DNA of 64,000 bases. It comes from Temnopleurus reevesii. Lineage: Eukaryota > Echinodermata > Echinoidea > Temnopleuroida > Temnopleuridae. Positions 38,040-50,918 of the stretch are shown here, piece after piece; the stretch's first letter is position 1; every line of letters starts with the position of its first letter. The stretch lies in contig BQKZ01000064.1 in the NCBI GenBank assembly GCA_036244855.1, positions 18,271 through 82,270 on the forward strand. The letters are read 5' to 3'. The notes below the pieces were generated by a model, which worked only from the letters and a program-made list of their open reading frames with translations, was not told where the DNA came from and made no database searches. Made by a program: the position numbers and the translations under genes.

Positions 38040-40582
38040 CTACAAGTTGATACCCTGTGAAAAAGAGATGAACCCAACCTGTCGGTGGCACCAAATAACT
38101 ATTTCTCCCTCAAGTAGTTGAGAAGGTCTCTGATGATTATAAACAAGTAGTCGTAAAGCAAACTTACTTAAAATGAGATCCCCTAACAATCCTTCAAACA
38201 ACGATTAAACAGGGCATCCACAAGGAGGGATCTTATAGTGGCTAATGGTGTGTCTTTCATATGTGTATGTGTAAGATATTGAGAATTGCTAACTTGAGGA
38301 CACCAGAATAGGAAGAAGATCTTCCTTCTTACCCAGTCTCCATGCTACAAGTGGAAGCGGTGCGATGGCGCGGGGATCCTCCCTCATTGGTGGCGTCAAA
38401 GAACTCTGGGTTCTCCCTGATGAAGTTCTTCTGCATGGCTGACATCTGCTGCATGAGATGCTCTCTTCGTTTCCGAGCCATCTCCTGATTCTTCTTCCTC
38501 TCCTCCGCCTCCTTGTTCATCTCCTCCGTCGAGCGGGCATCCTTAGGGGCTGGGGGAGGCCTCATCTGGGTGATGCTGGTGGAGTGGCCAGCGAGCTTCA
38601 GGATTCTTCCATATTTCTACAGAGGAGAAAAGAGTGTTCAAATATGAAGACTCTATGTTAGTATAATCACTTTGAATAAAAATTGAATTTTTTAGTGTGT
38701 TCTTCAATCCCTTGGCTTCCTTGTCCATCTCCTCCATGGAGGGGGTGTCCTTTGGGGCTGGAGGGGGCGTCCTTTGGGGCTGGGGGAGGTCTCATCTGGG
38801 TGATGCTGGTGGAGTGGCCAGCGAGCTTCAGGATTCTAACGTATTTCTACAAGGGGGAGAGACAGTTGAGAGATGAGAATTATATGTTGGTGTAATTGCT
38901 TACGATAAAAAATGTCAAAATCAACAAAAGTAATAAATACTGCGTTTTTCCATGGGGGCTGCATTGAGAAATGGTCAGTGATGATACAACAACATAACAA
39001 TCAAATAGAATAAATTTGAACTATTAGGAAATGTTGCTACAAAGATGCAATCAATTGCAAGATGCAATTGATTGGCGAGCATTAATCAAAACCATTGTTT
39101 CATACACATCTTGTCAATTGCACAGACACAGCACAAGTGTAATGTGCAGATCAATTTGTGACTGATTTGCAGTTGATTTGCGTTCAAATGAAAATTTGTA
39201 GCAACATCCCCTAAGATTGTCTAGCACAGTATATATGTCTCAGCATGTTGATTTGAGTAATGAATAGAATGAGAACAATCAACTAACCTTGATGAGCCAA
39301 TCCAGGAACTCTTTGTTAGATTCCATCCTTTGATGCCCCACCAGGTTCTGCAGTGTCTCAAACATGTTCGGTGACTCTGAAGAAGAAAATGAAATCAAAT
39401 TTAACCCCTCTTCTGTCATCAATTATATAACAAAAACTAAAAGTCCTAAAACATCAGAAAAGGGTGAAACTTTAAAGACAGTGATTCAAGCGCCTCCAGG
39501 CAGGTCAAAAATATAATAAAAGGTTACAGTTTAAAAGGAATAAAAACAAACAAAATGTTATGGTTGGAAAAGTGAAAATTTGTTACCAGATGATTGGATG
39601 AGCATCCCCTTTAAATGAAACCAATTAATCTTCGTTCCCAGTAGCTATAATTTAATAATAAATGGTAATAAGAGGCAGATACGATTTTACTTCACACTTT
39701 TCAAATTCTTTTATTTTTGATAAAACACAACGAAACAAGAATTTTTTCTGGCTCTCTGTGACAGAAGGTTGTTTCATTCATTCTAATACAATGATTATGT
39801 ATGATGATATTTCAATCTTTAAAATGAATTTAATATTTTTCGATGAGGTTTTGCCTTTTATTATTTACTGACAATGTAGCAACAGAATTTCTATGTCCAG
39901 GGAAAGGTATCGTGAAGGTTTGTGAGTAACAGCTAATTTGAAAGAGAAATTCTGATTGGCTACATGTTTGTCCATAGAGCAAAATGTGCAATCAACTATG
40001 ATCTTGATTGGAAATTTATCAATCACAGATGTGTATGTTACAAAGCCCTAGACTGCAAATGATATTCAGCATCATGACATCATGGCTGCATTGATACTAG
40101 GCTTGAATTGCCATCAAGTGACCAAGTAATAATGTCGGATGCGCTTTGATTTGATTTGATTTGATTTGATTTTCTTCAGTATACAACAATAAAAATATAT
40201 CAAAATAACAAGATTCGTAGAAATGATTTGACATTGAGTCATAAAACACAACAAACAGAAGAGTACAGCAAACTAAGATGACACACTGTCAAAATCAACA
40301 GCATACATTATATAACACATAAAAAAAATAGAAAAAAAGATTGCCTTTATAAGCAAATTGCTTGAAAAAAAAAGAGATAACACTTGAACAGTCATAAACA
40401 TGATAAGGCGCTATATGAATCCAAAATATTATTATCATGAACTGAAATTGGTACTTACCTTGTGCCCCTTTGATGATGAATGTCATGGGAGTGCCTTCTC
40501 TATGGCTAGCTTCAGCCTCCAAGAGTGCTACACCTACCAAGTACAGTGTCTGGAAAGAAACAAAATATAATAGCTTTTATCA

Positions 40583-40625
<43 letters not shown>

Positions 40626-43600
40626 TACATGCTGTGGTCAAAGGCAATGGCTAACATTGTCTAGAATCGATAAAATTTAGCTGATTCGGCATGTACAATT
40701 TTCTTTATTCTTAAAATTTGTCCAAAACAGGAATTACCTGAAGTTAATACAGTTATTGGTCCTGTATATTTCAATATACAAACATTTTAACATAGATGAT
40801 TTATCAGCAACTAGCTGGTTGCTGACAAAATCCTACGACGCACAAAACAGGGAAAAATCTCTGTATGGAGTTCCCAGAACTAATACAATTACAAGATATT
40901 TCAGATATTCTGAAATCTAAAGATGTCAAAATGGTCACACACATTAAAACCGTTCTGTATATTAATGATATGCTTTGCGAAGACAAAATAATTAATACAA
41001 ATATATAATACGGTGGCAGCAGTGGGATATATAAGATGAGATATTAAGCAGTGGGATATATAAGATGAGATATTAACAAGCTTACCCTGTGAATGATGTT
41101 ATCAGTGAGATGTATTCCCTTTGGTTTCCTGATCCTGATGAGTAGCGTCTTGATGATGAACATGAAGGTGTCAGAGTAAAGGATCCTTAGGAGTGGCTTG
41201 AAACTAGGAGTCAAGCTAGGCATCGCATACGGAACAATCACTGAAAGATACCACAGAAATGTGTAGTTAGACTACATTAAATTCTTAAATAAAAATAAAA
41301 TACTAGACAAATAGACAAATAGACAAAAAGACATCATACATGCATGAAAATGAAAAATATGTGCTGTTTGCAATAATGCAAACCATGAGCGGCACACAAT
41401 GCATATTCCAAATTTTAAATCGATTTGTAATTGATCACAATTTATTGCAACATACCTTCAGACTTATTCATAATGTTCTAATTTGAATCAGGAATTAGAA
41501 AATTTATCGCCTAGTTTAATAAAATAGTGGTCGAAAGTTATCAACGATATTCAAAGTTTATAATTGCAGATGAAAAATAAATAATAAATACTTACATTGC
41601 GGCTTGTCCTCTTGTTTTCTTCTCTGCCGGACTTGCTCTTCAGACTGTGGGTTTGAACAACAATTGATTGAAAATGACATAAACAAGTACATAATAACCT
41701 ATTAAAATCCCTACCTGACAGGTCCATGCATGCATCAAGATATATCATTGGGGTAACATTGGACAGTTGGAAAATGTCTTGATCTTATCCAAATTGTGGC
41801 ACAAATTCATTTGAAAATATTCATTATCAGCATTACAACATTGTACATGTAAAAGGCCCCCCCCCCCCTTTTCTTTATTATTTACCTTTATGAATTATAT
41901 CTTATACCACAATCTCCATAGCAGTATTTTCCAATGTCTGTAAATCTTGTGATTGTATTTTTATTGAATAAAACACATTACAAAATTCNTAGCATCTGTT
42001 TTTCAATTACAGTGTACAAATGTATCCTTATATTACATTATCATCATTATCGGATGATGCATTGTAAAAACATATAATACACTGTCTTCATTTTCAACAA
42101 ATTTGCTCTTACTAGCAACGAACACTACAAGAAGGTTAATTGGCTAGGTCTATGTAAAATGAATGACATAACAAAATTAGATTACATTAAATTAGATTAG
42201 GTAATATCCTTAGCAAGGGAAGATGAATTTGATACCCTATCAAAATGATGGTAAAACACTGCTACATAGCTTATGCAAGATTGACTCTATCATTTCGAAG
42301 TCAATAAGGCTCTAGTTATTCTAGGATAAAAGCTGATAAATATTTCACATAAAAGTCTTGTGTTTTACCTGTCTTTGTGATAATGCTCCAAACAGTGCTT
42401 TTCCTTCATTCCTCAACTGGGTTTCTAGAGAGAAATGATTAAAAAAATGGGGAAAATGATTGGAACATATGCTTGTATTCATTACTCTGAGGTGATCAAT
42501 AAAGTACATTTATATATTAAAAAAAAAAAATCCTATTCTAATCCTAACGTTTGCAACATAGTGACAAAAATGCGCTTTCACATTCATTACATCTTCTCCA
42601 TCAAACTCCTTGCCTGTACCTCCTCCCTCGGTCACATTTATATATAAAAAAAAAAAATCCTATTCTAATCCTAACGTTTGCAACATAGTGACAAAAATGC
42701 GCTTTCACATTCATTACATCCTCTCCATCAAACTCCTTGCCTGTACCTCCTCCCTCGGTCACATTTATATATAAAAAAAAAAAATCCTATTCTAATCCTA
42801 ACGTTTGCAACATAGTGACAAAAATGCGCTTTCACATTCATTACATCCTCTCCATCAAACTCCTTGCCTGTACCTCCTCCCTCGGTCACATTTATATATA
42901 AAAAAAAAAAATCCTATTCTAATCCTAACGTTTGCAACATAGTGACAAAAATGCGCTTTCACATTCATTACATCCTCTCCATCAAACTCCTTGCCTGTAC
43001 CTCCTCCCTCGGTCACATTTATATATAAAAAAAAAAAATCCTATTCTAATCCTAACGTTTGCAACATAGTGACAAAAATGCGCTTTCACATTCATTACAT
43101 CCTCTCCATCAAACTCCTTGCCTGTACCTCCTCCCTCGGTCACATTTATATATAAAAAAAAAAAATCCTATTCTAATCCTAACGTTTGCAACATAGTGAC
43201 AAAAATGCGCTTTCACATTCATTACATCCTCTCCATCAAACTCCTTGCCTGTACCTCCTCCCTCGGTCACATTTATATATAAAAAAAAAAAATCCTATTC
43301 TAATCCTAACGTTTGCAACATAGTGACAAAAATGCGCTTTCACATTCATTACATCCTCTCCATCAAACTCCTTGCCTGTACCTCCTCCCTCGGTCACATT
43401 TATATATAAAAAAAAAAAATCCTATTCTAATCCTAACGTTTGCAACATAGTGACAAAAATGCGCTTTCACATTCATTACATCCTCTCCATCAAACTCCTT
43501 GCCTGTACCTCCTCCCTCGGTCACATTTATATATAAAAAAAAAAAATCCTATTCTAATCCTAACGTTTGCAACATAGTGACAAAAATGCGCTTTCACATT

Positions 43601-46600
43601 CATTACATCCTCTCCATCAAACTCCTTGCCTGTACCTCCTCCCTCGGTCACATTTATATATAAAAAAAAAAAATCCTATTCTAATCCTAACGTTTGCAAC
43701 ATAGTGACAAAAATGCGCTTTCACATTCATTACATCCTCTCCATCAAACTCCTTGCCTGTACCTCCTCCCTCGGTCACATTTATATATAAAAAAAAAAAA
43801 TCCTATTCTAATCCTAACGTTTGCAACATAGTGACAAAAATGCGCTTTCACATTCATTACATCCTCTCCATCAAACTCCTTGCCTGTACCTCCTCCCTCG
43901 GTCACATTTATATATAAAAAAAAAAAATCCTATTCTAATCCTAACGTTTGCAACATAGTGACAAAAATGCGCTTTCACATTCATTACATCCTCTCCATCA
44001 AACTCCTTGCCTGTACCTCCTCCCTCGGTCACATTTATATATAAAAAAAAAAAATCCTATTCTAATCCTAACGTTTGCAACATAGTGACAAAAATGCGCT
44101 TTCACATTCATTACATCCTCTCCATCAAACTCCTTGCCTGTACCTCCTCCCTCGGTCACATTTATATATAAAAAAAAAAAATCCTATTCTAATCCTAACG
44201 TTTGCAACATAGTGACAAAAATGCGCTTTCACATTCATTACATCCTCTCCATCAAACTCCTTGCCTGTACCTCCTCCCTCGGTCACATTTATATATAAAA
44301 AAAAAAAATCCTATTCTAATCCTAACGTTTGCAACATAGTGACAAAAATGCGCTTTCACATTCATTACATCCTCTCCATCAAACTCCTTGCCTGTACCTC
44401 CTCCCTCGGTCACATTTATATATAAAAAAAAAAAATCCTATTCTAATCCTAACGTTTGCAACATAGTGACAAAAATGCGCTTTCACATTCATTACATCCT
44501 CTCCATCAAACTCCTTGCCTGTACCTCCTCCCTCGGTCACATTTATATATAAAAAAAAAAAATCCTATTCTAATCCTAACGTTTGCAACATAGTGACAAA
44601 AATGCGCTTTCACATTCATTACATCCTCTCCATCAAACTCCTTGCCTGTACCTCCTCCCTCGGTCACATTTATATATAAAAAAAAAAAATCCTATTCTAA
44701 TCCTAACGTTTGCAACATAGTGACAAAAATGCGCTTTCACATTCATTACATCCTCTCCATCAAACTCCTTGCCTGTACCTCCTCCCTCGGTCACATTTAT
44801 ATATAAAAAAAAAAAATCCTATTCTAATCCTAACGTTTGCAACATAGTGACAAAAATGCGCTTTCACATTCATTACATCCTCTCCATCAAACTCCTTGCC
44901 TGTACCTCCTCCCTCGGTCACATTTATATATAAAAAAAAAAAATCCTATTCTAATCCTAACGTTTGCAACATAGTGACAAAAATGCGCTTTCACATTCAT
45001 TACATCCTCTCCATCAAACTCCTTGCCTGTACCTCCTCCCTCGGTCACATTTATATATAAAAAAAAAAAATCCTATTCTAATCCTAACGTTTGCAACATA
45101 GTGACAAAAATGCGCTTTCACATTCATTACATCCTCTCCATCAAACTCCTTGCCTGTACCTCCTCCCTCGGTCACATTTATATATAAAAAAAAAAAATCC
45201 TATTCTAATCCTAACGTTTGCAACATAGTGACAAAAATGCGCTTTCACATTCATTACATCCTCTCCATCAAACTCCTTGCCTGTACCTCCTCCCTCGGTC
45301 ACATTTATATATAAAAAAAAAAAATCCTATTCTAATCCTAACGTTTGCAACATAGTGACAAAAATGCGCTTTCACATTCATTACATCCTCTCCATCAAAC
45401 TCCTTGCCTGTACCTCCTCCCTCGGTCACATTTATATATAAAAAAAAAAAATCCTATTCTAATCCTAACGTTTGCAACATAGTGACAAAAATGCGCTTTC
45501 ACATTCATTACATCCTCTCCATCAAACTCCTTGCCTGTACCTCCTCCCTCGGTCACATTTATATATAAAAAAAAAAAATCCTATTCTAATCCTAACGTTT
45601 GCAACATAGTGACAAAAATGCGCTTTCACATTCATTACATCCTCTCCATCAAACTCCTTGCCTGTACCTCCTCCCTCGGTCACATTTATATATAAAAAAA
45701 AAAAATCCTATTCTAATCCTAACGTTTGCAACATAGTGACAAAAATGCGCTTTCACATTCATTACATCCTCTCCATCAAACTCCTTGCCTGTACCTCCTC
45801 CCTCGGTCACATTTATATATAAAAAAAAAAAATCCTATTCTAATCCTAACGTTTGCAACATAGTGACAAAAATGCGCTTTCACATTCATTACATCCTCTC
45901 CATCAAACTCCTTGCCTGTACCTCCTCCCTCGGTCACATTTATATATAAAAAAAAAAAATCCTATTCTAATCCTAACGTTTGCAACATAGTGACAAAAAT
46001 GCGCTTTCACATTCATTACATCCTCTCCATCAAACTCCTTGCCTGTACCTCCTCCCTCGGTCACATTTATATATAAAAAAAAAAAATCCTATTCTAATCC
46101 TAACGTTTGCAACATAGTGACAAAAATGCGCTTTCACATTCATTACATCCTCTCCATCAAACTCCTTGCCTGTACCTCCTCCCTCGGTCACATTTATATA
46201 TAAAAAAAAAAAATCCTATTCTAATCCTAACGTTTGCAACATAGTGACAAAAATGCGCTTTCACATTCATTACATCCTCTCCATCAAACTCCTTGCCTGT
46301 ACCTCCTCCCTCGGTCACATTTATATATAAAAAAAAAAAATCCTATTCTAATCCTAACGTTTGCAACATAGTGACAAAAATGCGCTTTCACATTCATTAC
46401 ATCCTCTCCATCAAACTCCTTGCCTGTACCTCCTCCCTCGGTCACATTTATATATAAAAAAAAAAAATCCTATTCTAATCCTAACGTTTGCAACATAGTG
46501 ACAAAAATGCGCTTTCACATTCATTACATCCTCTCCATCAAACTCCTTGCCTGTACCTCCTCCCTCGGTCACATTTATATATAAAAAAAAAAAATCCTAT

Positions 46601-49217
46601 TCTAATCCTAACGTTTGCAACATAGTGACAAAAATGCGCTTTCACATTCATTACATCCTCTCCATCAAACTCCTTGCCTGTACCTCCTCCCTCGGTCACA
46701 TTTATATATAAAAAAAAAAAATCCTATTCTAATCCTAACGTTTGCAACATAGTGACAAAAATGCGCTTTCACATTCATTACATCCTCTCCATCAAACTCC
46801 TTGCCTGTACCTCCTCCCTCGGTCACATTTATATATAAAAAAAAAAAATCCTATTCTAATCCTAACGTTTGCAACATAGTGACAAAAATGCGCTTTCACA
46901 TTCATTACATCCTCTCCATCAAACTCCTTGCCTGTACCTCCTCCCTCGGTCACATTTATATATAAAAAAAAAAAATCCTATTCTAATCCTAACGTTTGCA
47001 ACATAGTGACAAAAATGCGCTTTCACATTCATTACATCCTCTCCATCAAACTCCTTGCCTGTACCTCCTCCCTCGGTCACATTTATATATAAAAAAAAAA
47101 AATCCTATTCTAATCCTAACGTTTGCAACATAGTGACAAAAATGCGCTTTCACATTCATTACATCCTCTCCATCAAACTCCTTGCCTGTACCTCCTCCCT
47201 CGGTCACATTTATATATAAAAAAAAAAAATCCTATTCTAATCCTAACGTTTGCAACATAGTGACAAAAATGCGCTTTCACATTCATTACATCCTCTCCAT
47301 CAAACTCCTTGCCTGTACCTCCTCCCTCGGTCACATTTATATATAAAAAAAAAAAATCCTATTCTAATCCTAACGTTTGCAACATAGTGACAAAAATGCG
47401 CTTTCACATTCATTACATCCTCTCCATCAAACTCCTTGCCTGTACCTCCTCCCTCGGTCACATTTATATATAAAAAAAAAAAATCCTATTCTAATCCTAA
47501 CGTTTGCAACATAGTGACAAAAATGCGCTTTCACATTCATTACATCCTCTCCATCAAACTCCTTGCCTGTACCTCCTCCCTCGGTCACATTTATATATAA
47601 AAAAAAAAAATCCTATTCTAATCCTAACGTTTGCAACATAGTGACAAAAATGCGCTTTCACATTCATTACATCCTCTCCATCAAACTCCTTGCCTGTACC
47701 TCCTCCCTCGGTCACATTTATATATAAAAAAAAAAAATCCTATTCTAATCCTAACGTTTGCAACATAGTGACAAAAATGCGCTTTCACATTCATTACATC
47801 CTCTCCATCAAACTCCTTGCCTGTACCTCCTCCCTCGGTCACATTTATATATAAAAAAAAAAAATCCTATTCTAATCCTAACGTTTGCAACATAGTGACA
47901 AAAATGCGCTTTCACATTCATTACATCCTCTCCATCAAACTCCTTGCCTGTACCTCCTCCCTCGGTCACATTTATATATAAAAAAAAAAAATCCTATTCT
48001 AATCCTAACGTTTGCAACNTATTTTCCAATGTCTGTAAATCTTGTGATTGTATTTTTATTGAATAAAACACATTACAAAATTATGAAAGTTTTGTATAGA
48101 GAGAATTTTGTCAAAAATCAAATGAAATGAATCAAAGTAGAAAATGGATTACCTTTGTCTGATCTACTTTAGAGTAGTGGTAGAAGTAAGGTGAGTATTC
48201 ATCCAGGCAGGAGGCTTTCAGTTCATACATTCCCTTTCCAATACCACCAGTTGGTTTCCTGAAAATAAAAGCAATTATTTTTTTCTTCTAAAACTTTTGA
48301 CAACTTCTCAATATTTCCTATTGACAATATCTTAAAGGGGGTCTGCAGTCAAAAAGTATAATTTGCATATCACTTAATGGCTACATAAAAAATTAACCCA
48401 AAGTAAGTTTATCCAACATGATACGGATTATTAGATAAGGAGTTAGAAAGAAATAAATGTCTCGTTCACAATCGACACACAGAGCCCAGCAACCCCCCCC
48501 CCCCCCCCCCCCCTGTCAGACTCTGTGTGTTGCTTTTCTAATTTGCGTGCTTTCTTTATGTGCACATACCCATTTGCTTGGAAGTGTAAACTAGTCTTTG
48601 TACTAGTCGTCCTTTGATTTATCATGAGTAACTTCCAATTAATTCAAAATTTCCAAAATTAAGCATCTTTTCAATTTCATGTGATGATTAGGGGAGTTAG
48701 ATTTGTGTATGCTATCAACTAGCAAACTATTATTTGGGGCCTCAAATACCCTTTAAACATTGCATTTCCCATTGTGATTGCTTGCATCTCTACAAATTAA
48801 ATATATTTGCATCATTAACAAATCTAACATATTCATCTTTGTATATTTCTTACGATCAATCATTATGACACTATAGAGCTCTCAACAATTAGACAGAAAT
48901 TACTAGAAATATTAGAGTACAAAATAACAGCCTCAAAGGGACATTTAAATTGTTTCCTCCCTTATAACAAACATAATATTCACTTTGCATAATATTTGTA
49001 TAAAATATATCTGATGGACATATTCAAATAGGAGAAGGGTAGAACAGTTGTTCATAGAAGACAAGTACATTTGGTTTGGGCACATTTATGCTTAATAACA
49101 AGCAAATATAAGATAAAAACCTAGACTTACTTGAAGTCAGCAATATCATTGATAACTGATTCCATTCCTGTTTCATGGCAGTGCTGAAAGGAAGAAAATA
49201 AGCAGTCAAAATTTATG

Positions 49218-49251
<34 letters not shown>

Positions 49252-50876
49252 ATATATAGGAAAAGCACAGATGGAGGAAGGTTCCTGAAACCCATTTCCT
49301 TCCCAACCCCAAAGGTTTTCCATGACTTTCAAAGTATGCTACTCTACTCAAAGAAAGTTAGGGGTCACTTTTTAATTGTTTCCTCTCACCAAGGACTCAC
49401 TTTTCAGGATGTGTAGTGGAAGGAGAGACATCATACCACAAGTTTAATCACTGATTTTTGTTTAAATTATCAATGGGTGACTTCAAGTACAGTGTTGAAC
49501 GCTGGTGTTGGTGTCGCAGCAAACCAACACCAGCCTTGGGGTAGACCTCAAAAAATTCTGACGTATTTCCGGTCGTTTCTGTATCACTTCTGTAAACTGA
49601 CCAACGGTGTTTGAGCTCGTTTTACGGACCGTTTTGCTCTCTCAACACCAACACCAACACCGAACACCATACTTGAAGTCACCCAATGTTTGTTTGAAAA
49701 CATGCAAAACAATTCAATCTTGAATATTTCTAGAAATAATAAACAGCATGTGTAAGTTCATACAGACATTTGATACTGATCCCTAACTTTTTTTCTTACC
49801 TTGTATATGTCACTCAAGAATTGGAAAATATAAACATGATAAGTCATGCTGTATCAATCATGATCATCATCATGGTCATAGTTGTCATTAAAGATGATGA
49901 AGATGAATTTAAGTTTAAGGGCGCTTTTGCATGATCATTATCATTACATTCTCCAGGGAGGTATTTCACCAAGATAAGAGGACTTTGAGAAGGATTTTAC
50001 GATCGACTGGTATCCATTCCTGTGCGTATAATGATTAATAATAGTACGCGCATTCGGCGCAAGAATTGTTACCAGTCGATCCTAAAGTCGTGCGTAACTT
50101 TAAAAACGGTTTGGTGAAACACCGCCCAGATTTGATCATCTTGATGGAGTTCCATTGTGATAAGCATTAGTCAATATCAATTACATATCGAAACTAGATG
50201 AATCCTCGACCGCGCACGGTCGAAATTTATGCCTCCGCCATCACGCAATCAGAAAGATATTTACGGCTTTATTGTTCCATGCCATTAGAAATCAAAAACA
50301 TTTTTCAAATTTTGGGCACTGCGACCTTTGACCCTGTGAATTTACGCTATACACTAAGTTTGAAAGAAATTGGTCCAATTTTCTGTTATAGGTTATAACA
50401 ATAATGAGCTTCATCAGGTTTTTCTGCCTGGTGACCTTTGACCTTTGACCCACTGAACCCAAAATCTAATCAATTCATCCTAACATGCTTTATAATATAC
50501 ATACTTGAGCCAAGTTTGGTCAANCCTAGACTTACTTGAAGTCAGCAATATCATTGATAACTGATTCCATTCCTGTTTCATGGCAGTGCTGAAAGGAAGA
50601 AAATAAGCAGTCAAAATTTAAGATTATATTCTTCTATCGAGAAGAAGTAAGTACAGAAGGTTTCTGATGACTATTCCAAGCCCTTAAGCCTTTACATGCC
50701 TTTCAAAGTATGCTAAGCTATTCAAATACTAAACGATACAAAGATTATGAACCATGTTTTAAATAACTTCCTTTTCCCATAATCACTGATCATCATCATG
50801 GTCATCACCATGGATGATGATGATGAATTCAAAGTTACAAGCGTTTTTGTATCGTCATCAACATCATCATCCTTAC

Positions 50877-50918
<42 letters not shown>

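Larger units (their letters stand above)
41990..48018. other. Misplaced block between UBR exons 17 and 16
   Basis: Bounded by Ns at 41989 and 48019. The first ~540 bases repeat 31860-32400 at a constant offset of 10130, including exon 30, and the rest is the 127-bp array. The flanking intron sequence tattttccaatgtctgtaaa occurs on both sides (41925 and 48020), so removing the block restores a continuous intron. Confidence 0.88.

Noticed and set aside
42519..48018. CRISPR-like or centromeric satellite array
   Set aside because: There are no variable spacers, the whole unit is constant, the genome is eukaryotic, and the lack of any divergence points to an assembly loop.
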